Part shown: piece by piece, positions 48,963 through 56,891 of the stretch | Layout: each line of letters opens with the position of its first letter | Position numbering within the stretch: the first letter of the stretch is position 1 | Assembly (NCBI RefSeq): GCF_023923225.1 | Contig: NZ_CP099489.1 | Coordinates: forward strand, 3,224,001 to 3,288,000 | Direction: 5' to 3' | DNA length: 64,000 bases | DNA from: Ornithinimicrobium faecis | GTDB lineage: Bacteria > Actinomycetota > Actinomycetes > Actinomycetales > Dermatophilaceae | Translations under genes and position numbers: made by a program | Notes under the pieces: generated by a model | The model's input: the letters and a program-made list of their open reading frames with translations, nothing else | Told to the model about the DNA's origin: nothing | Database searches by the model: none

Positions 48963-49579
48963 GTGGCGGAGTCCCGGGGAAGGTCGGCGCGACCAGTCGC
49001 AGTTCTGGACGCCAACCTGCTCATCCCCGGGCGTTACGCGATCTGTTGCTCAGCCTGGCCGACTGCAAAGTGTTCCGGCCCGTCTGGCAGCAATCGATCC
49101 TCGACGAACTTGAGCGCAACTACCCCAAGGTCGCGGTGCGTCACCGGGGCGCCGACCGCGAGGAGGCAATCAAGGAAGTTGCCCAAGTGCAGGCCAGCAT
49201 GGCGAGGGCGTTTCCCGACGCGTCCCTAGCCAGCGACGAGTGGATCCCGTTGGTGGAGAAGATGACATGCGCCGAGAACGATCGGCACGTCCTTGCTGTC
49301 GCCGTGGCAGGGGGCGCCACCCACGTCGTCACGGAGAACACCAAAGATTTTCCGGCCGCATCGGTCCCTGAAGGCATCAAGGTCATCAGGGTGGATGCGT
49401 TCCTGTGCCAACTGCTCACCGCCGACCCTGAGACAGTCCTCGACGCCGTCCAGGTGATGTGCGACCGGTACAGCCGGCCCACCATGACCGTCGCCGAACT
49501 GGCTGAGAAGTTCGCAACCGGGCACAGCGCCCCGCGTTTTGGCGGCCGGCTGCGAGACGCGGTCGAAGCCCGTTCGTAG
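48963..49579 (+). pseudogene. PIN-domain toxin gene broken by a one-base deletion
   Basis: From GTG 48963 the frame encodes 'PVAVLDANLLIPG', the first PIN strand with its catalytic Asp. It then leaves frame at the G-run 49029-49031; the continuing PIN sequence 'ALRDLLLSLADCKVFRPVWQQSILDELERNY' is in the next frame, through 'CAENDRHVLAVAVAGGATHVVTENTKDF' to 49579. Restoring one base would give a protein of about 205 residues with all acidic residues. Either a real inactivating mutation or a homopolymer sequencing error. Confidence 0.85.
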
Positions 49580-49657
49580 GTCGCGGCGCTCGAAATCCTG
49601 ATCGCCCTCGAACCTGACCACGCCGAGAGACCCAAGCGCGAGGTAGCGTGCTCTCCC

Positions 49658-50197
49658 GTGATCATCTGGGTGAACGGCACGCACGGAGCGGGCAAAACAA
49701 CGACGAGTTCTCTGGTGCAACAGTTGATCCCGGGCTCGCGCGTGTTCGATGCTGAGAAGGTCGGCGAGACCCTCATGGACATCACCCCAGGCCTGCCTGC
49801 AACGGACAACTTCCAGCACTGGGCGCCGTGGCGGCCCCTCGTGGTTGAGACAGCGCGCCACGTGATCGACTACACCGGCAGCACGTTAGTGATGCCGATG
49901 ACCGTCCTCGTGGAGGAGTACTGGCGGGAGATCGCCTCCGGCCTCGCCCAACACAACATCCCGGTGCGGCACTTCGTGCTCCACGCAGACCAGGACACTC
50001 TCCGCGACCGCATCATGGACGACCGGGTGATGGGCCCATCAGCCTTCCGCCTCAAGCACCTGGAAGCGTATGCCGACGCTGCCAGCACCTGGCTGCACGA
50101 CGAGGCTAAGGTCATCGACACCACGCACGCCTCTCCTAGCGAGGCTGCCCAGCAGATCACTGAGGCGTGTCAGCAGGGCGCGCAAACACCTGCCTGA
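49658..50197 (+). CDS. TmrB-like AAA ATP-binding protein
   Basis: A 179-residue P-loop protein: 'MIIWVNGTHGAGKTTTSS' (P-loop 7-14), 'VFDAEKVGETLM', 'HWAPWRPLVVE' and 'LVMPMTVLVEEYW' align by eye with Bacillus subtilis TmrB, which gives tunicamycin resistance, and with related small kinases. Whether this copy confers resistance is unproven; related proteins are simply annotated as AAA kinases. Start is GTG 49658; TAGCGT lies 8 nt upstream. It sits in the accessory block that splits the aromatic locus. Confidence 0.75.
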   Translation: MIIWVNGTHGAGKTTTSSLVQQLIPGSRVFDAEKVGETLMDITPGLPATDNFQHWAPWRPLVVETARHVIDYTGSTLVMPMTVLVEEYWREIASGLAQHNIPVRHFVLHADQDTLRDRIMDDRVMGPSAFRLKHLEAYADAASTWLHDEAKVIDTTHASPSEAAQQITEACQQGAQTPA

Positions 50198-50244
50198 GGT
50201 GCCGCTCCTCGCTCCCAGCATCCCCCGGTTCAGGCGCTCGCCGC

Positions 50245-50387
50245 TGCAAGTGCATGGATGATTCACACGACACGCCGATCGGCCCGTGAAGGATCCATGC
50301 ACCTGCACGGTCGTCGGTGTGCAAGTGCATGGATGATTCACACGACACGCCGATCGGCCCGTGAAGGACCCATGCACCTGCACGGTC
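50245..50387. repeat. Duplicated 68-bp hairpin-forming repeat
   Basis: Two copies (50245-50312 and 50320-50387) differ at one base. Each folds into a long hairpin: a 17-nt arm starting GTGCATGGAT pairs with an arm ending ATCCATGCAC (15 of 17), around a smaller GCCGATCGGC palindrome. It lies between the convergent ends of the TmrB-like gene and the thioesterase gene, where it could act as a double terminator. Confidence 0.9.
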
Positions 50388-50423
50388 CTGGGTGAGCGGG
50401 CGGCCGGCGGCCAGGGGAACGGG

Positions 50424-50840
50424 TCAGCCCACAGTCCCCTGCAGCGCTGCACGCTCCGCGTCCGACCAGGCCACCGCGGGCGAGTCCGCACCTGCGGGCA
50501 CCTCACCAGAGCGGTCCCCGATGTTGACGCAGACCATCCGGCCACGCGCGGCCGGCCCGCGCGGACCGGTCACCTCAAAGCCATAGACCAGCGACGTCCG
50601 GCCCAGCGACTCCACCCACAGCTCGGTGACGACTTCCTCGCGGAACCACAGGCGGTCCAGATAGTCGACCTCATAGCGCACGCGCGGCACGACGCCGAAC
50701 AGCTCGAGCAGCCCGCGCTGCACGTGCAGCTCGTTCTCGGCGGCCTCGACCCAGCGGATCACGCTGGAGTGGTGATAGTGCCCGGCGGCGTCCGTGTCGC
50801 ACCAGTCCACGACCCGGGTCACCGAGACACGCGAGGTCAC
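50424..50840 (-). CDS. Acyl-CoA thioesterase (4-hydroxybenzoyl-CoA thioesterase fold)
   Basis: A 138-residue hot-dog-fold protein. 'VVDWCDTDAAGHYHHSSVIRWVEAAEN' is the 4HBT motif with the catalytic Asp (D16). It hydrolyses acyl- or aryl-CoA, and next to a benzoate-type CoA ligase it may recycle CoA from dead-end thioesters. Its ATG overlaps the ligase stop codon (ATGA), so the two are made together. Confidence 0.88.
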   Translation of the reverse strand: MTSRVSVTRVVDWCDTDAAGHYHHSSVIRWVEAAENELHVQRGLLELFGVVPRVRYEVDYLDRLWFREEVVTELWVESLGRTSLVYGFEVTGPRGPAARGRMVCVNIGDRSGEVPAGADSPAVAWSDAERAALQGTVG

Positions 50841-52501
50841 GACGCCTCGCCCGAGCCAGCCTCCTGGCGCAGCCGGAAGCGTTGCACCTTGCCGGTCGAG
50901 GTGCGTGGCAGCGCGTCGACGAACTCAATCTGGCGGGGATACTTGTAGGGCGCGATCTGCCCCTTGACGTGGTCCTGCAACTGCTTGCGCAGCGCGTCCT
51001 CACCCACCCCCTCAGCCAGCTTCTCGCGCCCACTGGCCGGCACGACATACGCCTTGACGACGTGCCCACGCTCGTCGTCTGCGGCGGCGACCACGGCGCA
51101 CTCCACCACCCCGGCGTGGGACATCAAGGCCTCCTCGACCTCGGTGCCGGAGATGTTGTAGCCGGAGCTGACGATCATGTCGTCCGAGCGCGCCTGGAAC
51201 CAGAAATAGCCATCCTCGTCCCGGATGAAGGTGTCGCCGGTGAGGTTCCACCCGTCGTGGACGTAGACGGCCTGCCGTTCATCGGCGAGATAGCGACACC
51301 CGGTCGGCCCCTGCACCGCGAGCCGGCCCGGCACACCATCTGGCGCGTCGCGGCCAGCCTTGTCCACGATCTTGGCGCGATAGCCCGGCACCGGGCGGCC
51401 GGTGGAGCCCGGGCGGATGTCGTCGTCGGCGGCAGAGATGAAGATGTGCAGCATCTCGGTCGAGCCGATGCCGTCGATCAGGGCGATGCCGGTCGCGTCC
51501 CGGAATGCCTCCCAGGTCACCTTGGGCAGGTGCTCCCCCGCCGAGACCGCGCGGCGCAGGCTGGTCAGCTGGCTCACCCGGTCCTTGGCGATCATGGCCT
51601 TGTATGCCGTGGGTGCGGTGAAGCAGATCGTCGCACCGTGCTCACTGATCAGGTCGGCCAACTGGCCGGGGGTGGCCTTCTCGACCAGCAGGGTGCTGGC
51701 ACCGACGCGGAGCGGGAAGATCACCAGGCCACCCAGCCCGAAGGTGAAAGCGATCGGCGGGGTGCCGATGAAGATGTCGTCCGGTTCTGGCCGCAGCACA
51801 TAGCGCGAGAAGGTGTCTGCGTTGGCCAGGATGTCCCGGTGGAAGTGCATGGTCGCCTTGGGACGACCAGTGGTGCCCGAGGTGAACGCCAACATCGAGA
51901 CGTCATCGGCTGCCGTTGGCACATCCGCAAAGGTGGCGTCCTTGCCCTGCGCCAGCTGCGTGATGTCGTCCAGACCCTCCACGGCACCGCCGTAGGTCAG
52001 CGTGCGCAACTCGGGGATCTGGGCACCGAGCAGGTCGTCGGTGAACCGATGGTCGCAGACCGCCAGGTCGAAGCGGCCGACCTCGGCGATGACAGCCAGC
52101 TCCTTGGGCCGCAGCATCGGCATGGTGGGGACCACCACACCGCCGGCCTTGAGGACGGCGAACCACACGGCGACCAGCCAGGGGTTGTTGGGGCCGCGCA
52201 GCAGGACGCGGTTGCCGGGCACCAAGCCGAGCTCGTCGACGAAGACGTGCGCCAACCGGTTGGCGTGCTGACGCAGGTCGCCATAGGTCCACCAGGTCCC
52301 GTCCGGCGCGCCGATGCAGCGACGGCCCGCTCCTCCGGAGTCGATGACGTCGTCGAGCAGGACGCTGGCAACGTTGAGGCGATCGGGGTAGTGAACCTCC
52401 GGGACGTCAAAGTGGAACTCGGGCCAGGTCTCGCGCGCAGGAAGGTTGTCGCGACAGTACGTGTCGACGTGCGCGCTCGGCGAAAGTTCGGTCTCCGGCA
52501 T
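50837..52501 (-). CDS. Benzoate/2-aminobenzoate-type CoA ligase
   Basis: A 554-residue ANL ligase of the benzoate-CoA ligase group: 'LAFTSGTTGRPKATMHFHRDI' (P-loop), 'LIDGIGSTEMLHIFISA' (A5, typical of BCL-like enzymes), 'WNLTGDTFIRDEDGYFWFQ' and 'ALPRTSTGKVQRF' with the catalytic Lys. With the fused monooxygenase/reductase in the locus, 2-aminobenzoate is the most likely acid; benzoate or salicylate are alternatives. ATG 52501 (after a GTG at 52504) has AGAGG 7 nt upstream. It is divergent from paaX through shared element B. Confidence 0.87.
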   Translation of the reverse strand: MPETELSPSAHVDTYCRDNLPARETWPEFHFDVPEVHYPDRLNVASVLLDDVIDSGGAGRRCIGAPDGTWWTYGDLRQHANRLAHVFVDELGLVPGNRVLLRGPNNPWLVAVWFAVLKAGGVVVPTMPMLRPKELAVIAEVGRFDLAVCDHRFTDDLLGAQIPELRTLTYGGAVEGLDDITQLAQGKDATFADVPTAADDVSMLAFTSGTTGRPKATMHFHRDILANADTFSRYVLRPEPDDIFIGTPPIAFTFGLGGLVIFPLRVGASTLLVEKATPGQLADLISEHGATICFTAPTAYKAMIAKDRVSQLTSLRRAVSAGEHLPKVTWEAFRDATGIALIDGIGSTEMLHIFISAADDDIRPGSTGRPVPGYRAKIVDKAGRDAPDGVPGRLAVQGPTGCRYLADERQAVYVHDGWNLTGDTFIRDEDGYFWFQARSDDMIVSSGYNISGTEVEEALMSHAGVVECAVVAAADDERGHVVKAYVVPASGREKLAEGVGEDALRKQLQDHVKGQIAPYKYPRQIEFVDALPRTSTGKVQRFRLRQEAGSGEAS

Positions 52502-52552
52502 CACGTGGCCTCTCAGTCAAGGTCTGCCTAGCGGCGGTGCCAGGCACTCCCC

Positions 52553-52580
52553 AGTATGTTAGTCCTGTGACGACAGTCAA
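52553..52580. promoter_or_regulatory. Shared promoter/operator element, copy B (ligase/paaX)
   Basis: Minus strand: TTGACT, 16 nt, CATACT for the ligase operon (start 52 nt away). Plus strand: TATGTT (52555-52560) 6 nt before the paaX GTG. The palindrome TGACGACAGTCA (52568-52579) overlaps the paaX start codon. Confidence 0.72.
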
Positions 52581-53409
52581 GGGCACAACATCCACCAGTG
52601 GCACCGATTCAGGCTTGCGCGCCCTGATCGTGACGATCTATGGCCTGTATGCCCGAGAGGTCGGCGGCTGGCTCGGTGTCTCCACACTCATCCGCCTGAT
52701 GGCCCAGCTCGGTGTCGAGGAACCCGCGGTCCGCTCCTCGATCTCCCGCCTCAAGCGGCGCAGCATCCTGGAGTCGGAGCGCTTCGACGGCCGCGCCGGC
52801 TATTCCCTGTCGGCCCAGGCCCGGAGCATCCTGGATCAGGGTGACCGACGGATCTTTGGGCGCCGGCGCGCCATCCCGGATGAGGGGTGGATCCTCGCCG
52901 TCTTCAGCGTGCCCGAGTCCGAGCGGCGCCGGCGCCACACCCTGCGGGCGCGCCTGTCTTGGCTCGGCTTCGGCTCGGTCAGCGCAGGAGTCTGGATCGC
53001 TCCCGCCCACTTGCAGGACGAGGCCCGCGACGTGCTCGTGCGCGAGGAGCTCGCCGAGTATGTCGACCTCTTCGAGGCCCGCTATCTCGGCTTTGCTGCG
53101 GTCACCGACGAGGTGTCCCAGTGGTGGGACCTGGCGAGCCTGGACCGGCTCTATCAGCGGTTCCACGACGACTACGAGCCCGTCCTCGCCCGCTGGCGCT
53201 CACGGCGGACCAAGGACGACGAGGGTGAGGCCTTCGCCGACTACATCCGGGTCCTGACCTCCTGGCGCAGGCTGCCCTATCTGGACCCCGGGTTGGCCCC
53301 AGAGCTGCTGCCGCGCGACTGGTCAGGGACCACGGCAGCCGACCTGTTCTTTGCGTTGCAGCGCCGACTCGAGGGGCCGGCGCACCGTTTCGTTGAGAGC
53401 GCCCGCTGA
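52567..53409 (+). CDS. paaX: PaaX family transcriptional regulator
   Basis: A 280-residue PaaX-type repressor: an N-terminal winged helix ('LRALIVTIYGLYAREVGGWLGVSTLIRLM', 'SSISRLKRRSILESE'), a central PaaX domain ('GWILAVFSVPESERRRRHTLRARL') and the C-terminal segment 'LPYLDPGLAPELLPRDWSG', which is diagnostic. PaaX proteins sense aryl-CoA thioesters such as phenylacetyl-CoA, so this one may sense 2-aminobenzoyl-CoA (inference). The start is taken as the leaderless GTG 52567; an upstream GTG (52537) would overlap the promoter. It is probably the regulator of the four shared elements. Confidence 0.92.
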   Translation: MTTVKGTTSTSGTDSGLRALIVTIYGLYAREVGGWLGVSTLIRLMAQLGVEEPAVRSSISRLKRRSILESERFDGRAGYSLSAQARSILDQGDRRIFGRRRAIPDEGWILAVFSVPESERRRRHTLRARLSWLGFGSVSAGVWIAPAHLQDEARDVLVREELAEYVDLFEARYLGFAAVTDEVSQWWDLASLDRLYQRFHDDYEPVLARWRSRRTKDDEGEAFADYIRVLTSWRRLPYLDPGLAPELLPRDWSGTTAADLFFALQRRLEGPAHRFVESAR

Positions 53410-53462
53410 CTAGATCCCGAGCAGCTTCGTTGAGGGCGCCCGCTAACTAGATCCCGAGCAGC
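53389..53462. repeat. 37-bp tandem duplication at the convergent ends of paaX and livF
   Basis: Copies at 53389-53425 and 53426-53462 differ at two positions. The first contains the paaX stop, the second the livF stop. Each copy therefore carries a stop codon for both genes. Confidence 0.92.
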
Positions 53463-54157
53463 TGCTCTGCACGAGCCCTGTTGCGACGGAACTCATCGAC
53501 TGACGCGTCCCAGTGGACCGATCCCTTCTGCATGACGACGACCCTGTCCGCGACGGACAGGCCCAGCCGCAGGTTTTGCTCGACGACCAGGGCTGACATG
53601 CCCGCGGCACACACCTCCCGCACGACCTCGCCGACCTGTTGCACGACCGCGGGCGCCAGCCCGTCGGACGGTTCATCGAGCAGGAGCACGGTGGGGTTGG
53701 TCAACAGTGCTCGCGCGATGGCCAGCATCTGTTGCTCACCACCGGAGAGCTGGTCACCGCGGTTGCCGAGACGCTCGCCGAGTCGGGGCAGCAGGTCGAT
53801 CACCCGGGCGCGAGTCCACTCACCCTTGCGGCCCAGGCGGTCAGCGATGTCGAGGTGCTCGGCCACCGTGAGCGGCGCAAAGACCCGTCGGCCCTGTGGG
53901 ACCAGGCCCACACCGAGCCGGGCGATGGCATCCGGTCTGGCGCCCGCGACCTCCTGGCCCGCCACCCGCACGGAGCCGGCCATCGGTGGCACCAGCCCCA
54001 TGATGGTGTTGACCAGGGTTGACTTCCCAACTCCGTTGCGCCCCAGGAGAGTCAGGACCCCGCCCTCGGGCACGGCGACATCGACCTCGTGGAGCACGCG
54101 GGAGCCGGCATAGCCCGAGACAAGTCCCCGGGTGGCCAGAATCGGGTCAGCGGTCAT
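53447..54157 (-). CDS. livF: HAAT-type ABC transporter ATPase (LivF-like)
   Basis: A 236-residue ATPase: Walker A GRNGVGKST (about 38-46), signature 'LSGGEQQMLAIARAL', Walker B 'VLLLDEPSDGLAP', and 'VVEQNLRLGLSVADRVVVMQKG' typical of LivF. Last gene of the five-gene importer operon; its ATG overlaps the livG stop. In the HAAT family many systems carry aromatic acids rather than leucine, which suits this locus. Its 3' end lies in a 37-bp duplication. Confidence 0.92.
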   Translation of the reverse strand: MTADPILATRGLVSGYAGSRVLHEVDVAVPEGGVLTLLGRNGVGKSTLVNTIMGLVPPMAGSVRVAGQEVAGARPDAIARLGVGLVPQGRRVFAPLTVAEHLDIADRLGRKGEWTRARVIDLLPRLGERLGNRGDQLSGGEQQMLAIARALLTNPTVLLLDEPSDGLAPAVVQQVGEVVREVCAAGMSALVVEQNLRLGLSVADRVVVMQKGSVHWDASVDEFRRNRARAEQLLGI

Positions 54158-54963
54158 GGTGCCTCCTCCACGAACAGGTCTGAGGTGTCCTCGGCGCCCA
54201 GATAGGCACGCTGGACCGCCTCACTGGCGCGCACCTCCGCGGGATCCCCCGTGATCAGGTGCTCACCGAGGTGAAGCACGCTCACCCGCTCGGCCACGCC
54301 GAAGACCAGGTCCAGGTCGTGCTCCACCAGGAGCACGGTGACCTCGCGCGGCAATGCGAGCACAACCTCCTGGAAGGCCTGCGTGTCGGCGGGCGACATC
54401 CCAGCGGCCGGCTCGTCGAGCAGCAGCACGGAGGGTGAGGTCGCGAGCGCGACCGCGACCTCAAGCTGACGCCGTTCACCGTGGGACAGCGCACCGGCCC
54501 CGGCGCTGGCCCGGTCAAGCAGGTGGAACTGCCTCAGGATCTCGTCGGCTTCCTCCAGGAGGCCCCTCCGTCGGGTGACCGCGCCCCAGGGCCTGGCCTG
54601 AACGCCGTGGCGGCGCTGGACGGCCATCAGGACATTCTCCCGAGCGGTCGCCGACAGGAACAGGGAGGAGTGTTGGAAGGTGCGCACGAGCCCGCGGTGG
54701 GCCCGGGCATGCTCGGGCAGTGCGGTCACATCGTCACCGTGCAGCCGCACCGTCCCGGCCGTCGCAGGCAGGGCACCGGCGATGAGCGCGAAGAGCGTGG
54801 ACTTGCCCGCGCCGTTGGGGCCGATCAGGGCATGCCGCGTGCCAGCACGGACCTCAAAGGTGACGTCCTCCACGGCCTTCAGGCTGCCGAAGTGCCGGCT
54901 CAGCCCCTCCACGCTCAGAGCTGGCGCGGCAGCGGCGCCGGTCACCGGTCCCCCCGCCGTCAT
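54154..54963 (-). CDS. livG: HAAT-type ABC transporter ATPase (LivG-like)
   Basis: A 269-residue ATPase: Walker A GPNGAGKST, signature 'LSHGERRQLEVAVAL', Walker B 'VLLLDEPAAGMSP' and the LivG-type 'LLVEHDLDLVFGVAERVSVL'. A short Ala/Gly-rich leader (1-15) precedes the fold. ATG 54963 overlaps the livM stop (ATGA); a longer frame upstream only reads livM out of frame. Works with LivF on the two permeases. Confidence 0.92.
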   Translation of the reverse strand: MTAGGPVTGAAAAPALSVEGLSRHFGSLKAVEDVTFEVRAGTRHALIGPNGAGKSTLFALIAGALPATAGTVRLHGDDVTALPEHARAHRGLVRTFQHSSLFLSATARENVLMAVQRRHGVQARPWGAVTRRRGLLEEADEILRQFHLLDRASAGAGALSHGERRQLEVAVALATSPSVLLLDEPAAGMSPADTQAFQEVVLALPREVTVLLVEHDLDLVFGVAERVSVLHLGEHLITGDPAEVRASEAVQRAYLGAEDTSDLFVEEAP

Positions 54964-56006
54964 GTGGCCTCCTCCGGTGTCGTCTCGGCGCGACTCCTGG
55001 GAAACAGGGAGCGCCACTGGGCCCGCCCACCCGCGATGCCCTTGGGCAGCAGATAGACGGCGAGGACAAACAGGATCCCGAGCAGGAGCGGGGCGTGCCC
55101 AGAGATGATCTGACCGAAATAGTCGCGGGTGAACACCACGACGGCGGCGCCCAGGCAGGCCCCCCACATGGATCCCACGCCACCGACGATGACCGCGAGC
55201 AGTGCCAGCGCAGCGATGTCAAAGCCCATGTCGCCGGGTGCCACGAACCGTTGCGATGAGGTCCACAACGACCCGGCCAGCGCGGCCAGGCCACCGGCAC
55301 ACACATAGACGCCCAGCGCATAGGTGTTGGTGCGATATCCCACCGCACGGAGCCTGGCCTCGTTGTCACGCAGGCCGCGCAGCGTCAGACCAAAGGGTGA
55401 GCGCAGCAGGACCCCGACCCCGACATAGGCCAGGGCGGCCACCACCAGGACGTAGTAGTAAATGAGGCCCTCGTTGACCAGGCCCTCGCCTCCCGGCAGG
55501 AGGACAACGGGCAGGATGCCGCTGAGTCCGTCGGTGCCGCCGGTCACCCAGTCGAGTCGTCCGGCCGCGCTGTAGCCGATCTCTCCGATCGCCAGGGTGA
55601 TCATCAAGAACGCGACACCCCGACCGCGGATGGCCAACGGCCCGGTCAGCAGAGCGGCCACGACCCCAGCCAACGTCGCCAGCAGCAGTTGGATGACGCC
55701 CAGCTCGGACCAGTGGATTGACACGAGCGCCCCGGTGTAGGCCCCCACGCCGAAATAGGCGGCCTGGCCGAGCGTTGGCATCCCGGCGATGCCGGTGAGC
55801 AGGTTGACCGCCATCGCCAGGACAGCAAAGACCAGGGCACGGGTGAAGGTGCTCACGGTGAAGGCGTCGAAGACCCACGGCACCATGAGCAGGACCAGCA
55901 CGACGAGGCCGACCACCAGCGACTGCCGGATCGGCAGCGGCCGCCGGGACGGCCCGTGCGACCGGTCCGGCGCAGGGGCCGCGGCACCCTGCGTGACGGC
56001 ACTCAT
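54960..56006 (-). CDS. livM: HAAT-type ABC transporter permease (LivM-like)
   Basis: A 348-residue permease with a 30-residue cytoplasmic leader and about ten membrane spans. 'NLLTGIAGMPTLGQAAYFGVGAYTGALVS' is the LivM/LivH consensus and 'LRGLRDNEARLRAVGYRTNTYAL' the LivM-specific ATPase-docking loop. It overlaps livG and livH by ATGA, so all transporter genes are coupled. Confidence 0.92.
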   Translation of the reverse strand: MSAVTQGAAAPAPDRSHGPSRRPLPIRQSLVVGLVVLVLLMVPWVFDAFTVSTFTRALVFAVLAMAVNLLTGIAGMPTLGQAAYFGVGAYTGALVSIHWSELGVIQLLLATLAGVVAALLTGPLAIRGRGVAFLMITLAIGEIGYSAAGRLDWVTGGTDGLSGILPVVLLPGGEGLVNEGLIYYYVLVVAALAYVGVGVLLRSPFGLTLRGLRDNEARLRAVGYRTNTYALGVYVCAGGLAALAGSLWTSSQRFVAPGDMGFDIAALALLAVIVGGVGSMWGACLGAAVVVFTRDYFGQIISGHAPLLLGILFVLAVYLLPKGIAGGRAQWRSLFPRSRAETTPEEAT

Positions 56007-56878
56007 GCGCGCGCCGGTGCGAAGAGGCCCTGCGGACGCAGGGCGAGGACGAGCAGCATCGCGCCGAACAGCAGGAACGGCGCATAGGACGGCACGAGCG
56101 CCACGCCCAGAGTCTGCACCTGCCCGATCAGCAGGGCGCCGATGAGCGCGCCACGAACCGAGCCGAGGCCACCGATGACCACGACCACGAGTGAGAGGAC
56201 GAGCACCCGCTCGTCGATGCCGGGCCCGGGCGCGATGATGGGCGCGCCGAGCACTCCGCCGATCGCGGCAAGAGCAGCACCGAACCCGAAGACCCCGAAG
56301 AGCACCTTGCGGGTGTCGACTCCCATCGCGCGCACCATGTCCCGATCCGCGACGGTCGCGCGGACCAGGGCGCCGATCGAGGAGCGCTCAAAGGCGAGAT
56401 AGACGAGCGCCGCGAGCGCCGTTGCGACGCCGATGAAGACGAGCCGATAGACGGGATAGGTGTGCCCGAGGACCGACACCGAGGCAGACAGCGCCACCGG
56501 CGGTGCCGTGGGGAGCACCTCGCCACCGAAGATCATCACCAGCACCTCGGCGGCGATCAGGGAGATGCCGAGGGTGAGGGCCGCCTGGTCGAGGTGCCCG
56601 CGCCCCTGCAGCGGTGCGACCGCCGCGGCAAGCAGCCCCCCACCCAGCAGACCGACGACCAGCCCGACCACGAGGGCGATCAGCAGGCCGAGCCAGCTGC
56701 CGTCGGACAGGGCGTAGGCGACATAGGCGCCGACCAGGTAGAGGGTGCCGTGCGCGAGATTGAGCACGTCCATCATGCCGAAGACGAGCGACAGCCCGAC
56801 CGCCAGTGTGAAGAGCAGCAGCCCGTAGGCCACCCCGTCGACCATGCTGACGAGGTGGGAGTTGAACCATCCGATCAT
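56003..56878 (-). CDS. livH: HAAT-type ABC transporter permease (LivH-like)
   Basis: A 291-residue permease with about eight spans. 'GLSLVFGMMDVLNLAHGTLYLVGAYVA' is the LivH signature, and 'VRATVADRDMVRAMGVDTRKV' the docking loop. It starts 13 nt after the binding-protein gene stop. Confidence 0.92.
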   Translation of the reverse strand: MIGWFNSHLVSMVDGVAYGLLLFTLAVGLSLVFGMMDVLNLAHGTLYLVGAYVAYALSDGSWLGLLIALVVGLVVGLLGGGLLAAAVAPLQGRGHLDQAALTLGISLIAAEVLVMIFGGEVLPTAPPVALSASVSVLGHTYPVYRLVFIGVATALAALVYLAFERSSIGALVRATVADRDMVRAMGVDTRKVLFGVFGFGAALAAIGGVLGAPIIAPGPGIDERVLVLSLVVVVIGGLGSVRGALIGALLIGQVQTLGVALVPSYAPFLLFGAMLLVLALRPQGLFAPARA

Positions 56879-56891
56879 GACACTCCGTCAG

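Noticed and set aside
50245..50387. Possible CRISPR array
   Set aside because: Only two units with a 7-nt gap, each a long hairpin; no spacers and no cas genes.
50157..50545. Minus-strand ORFs through the 68-bp repeats
   Set aside because: Their proteins consist of the translated repeat and have no independent coding signal.
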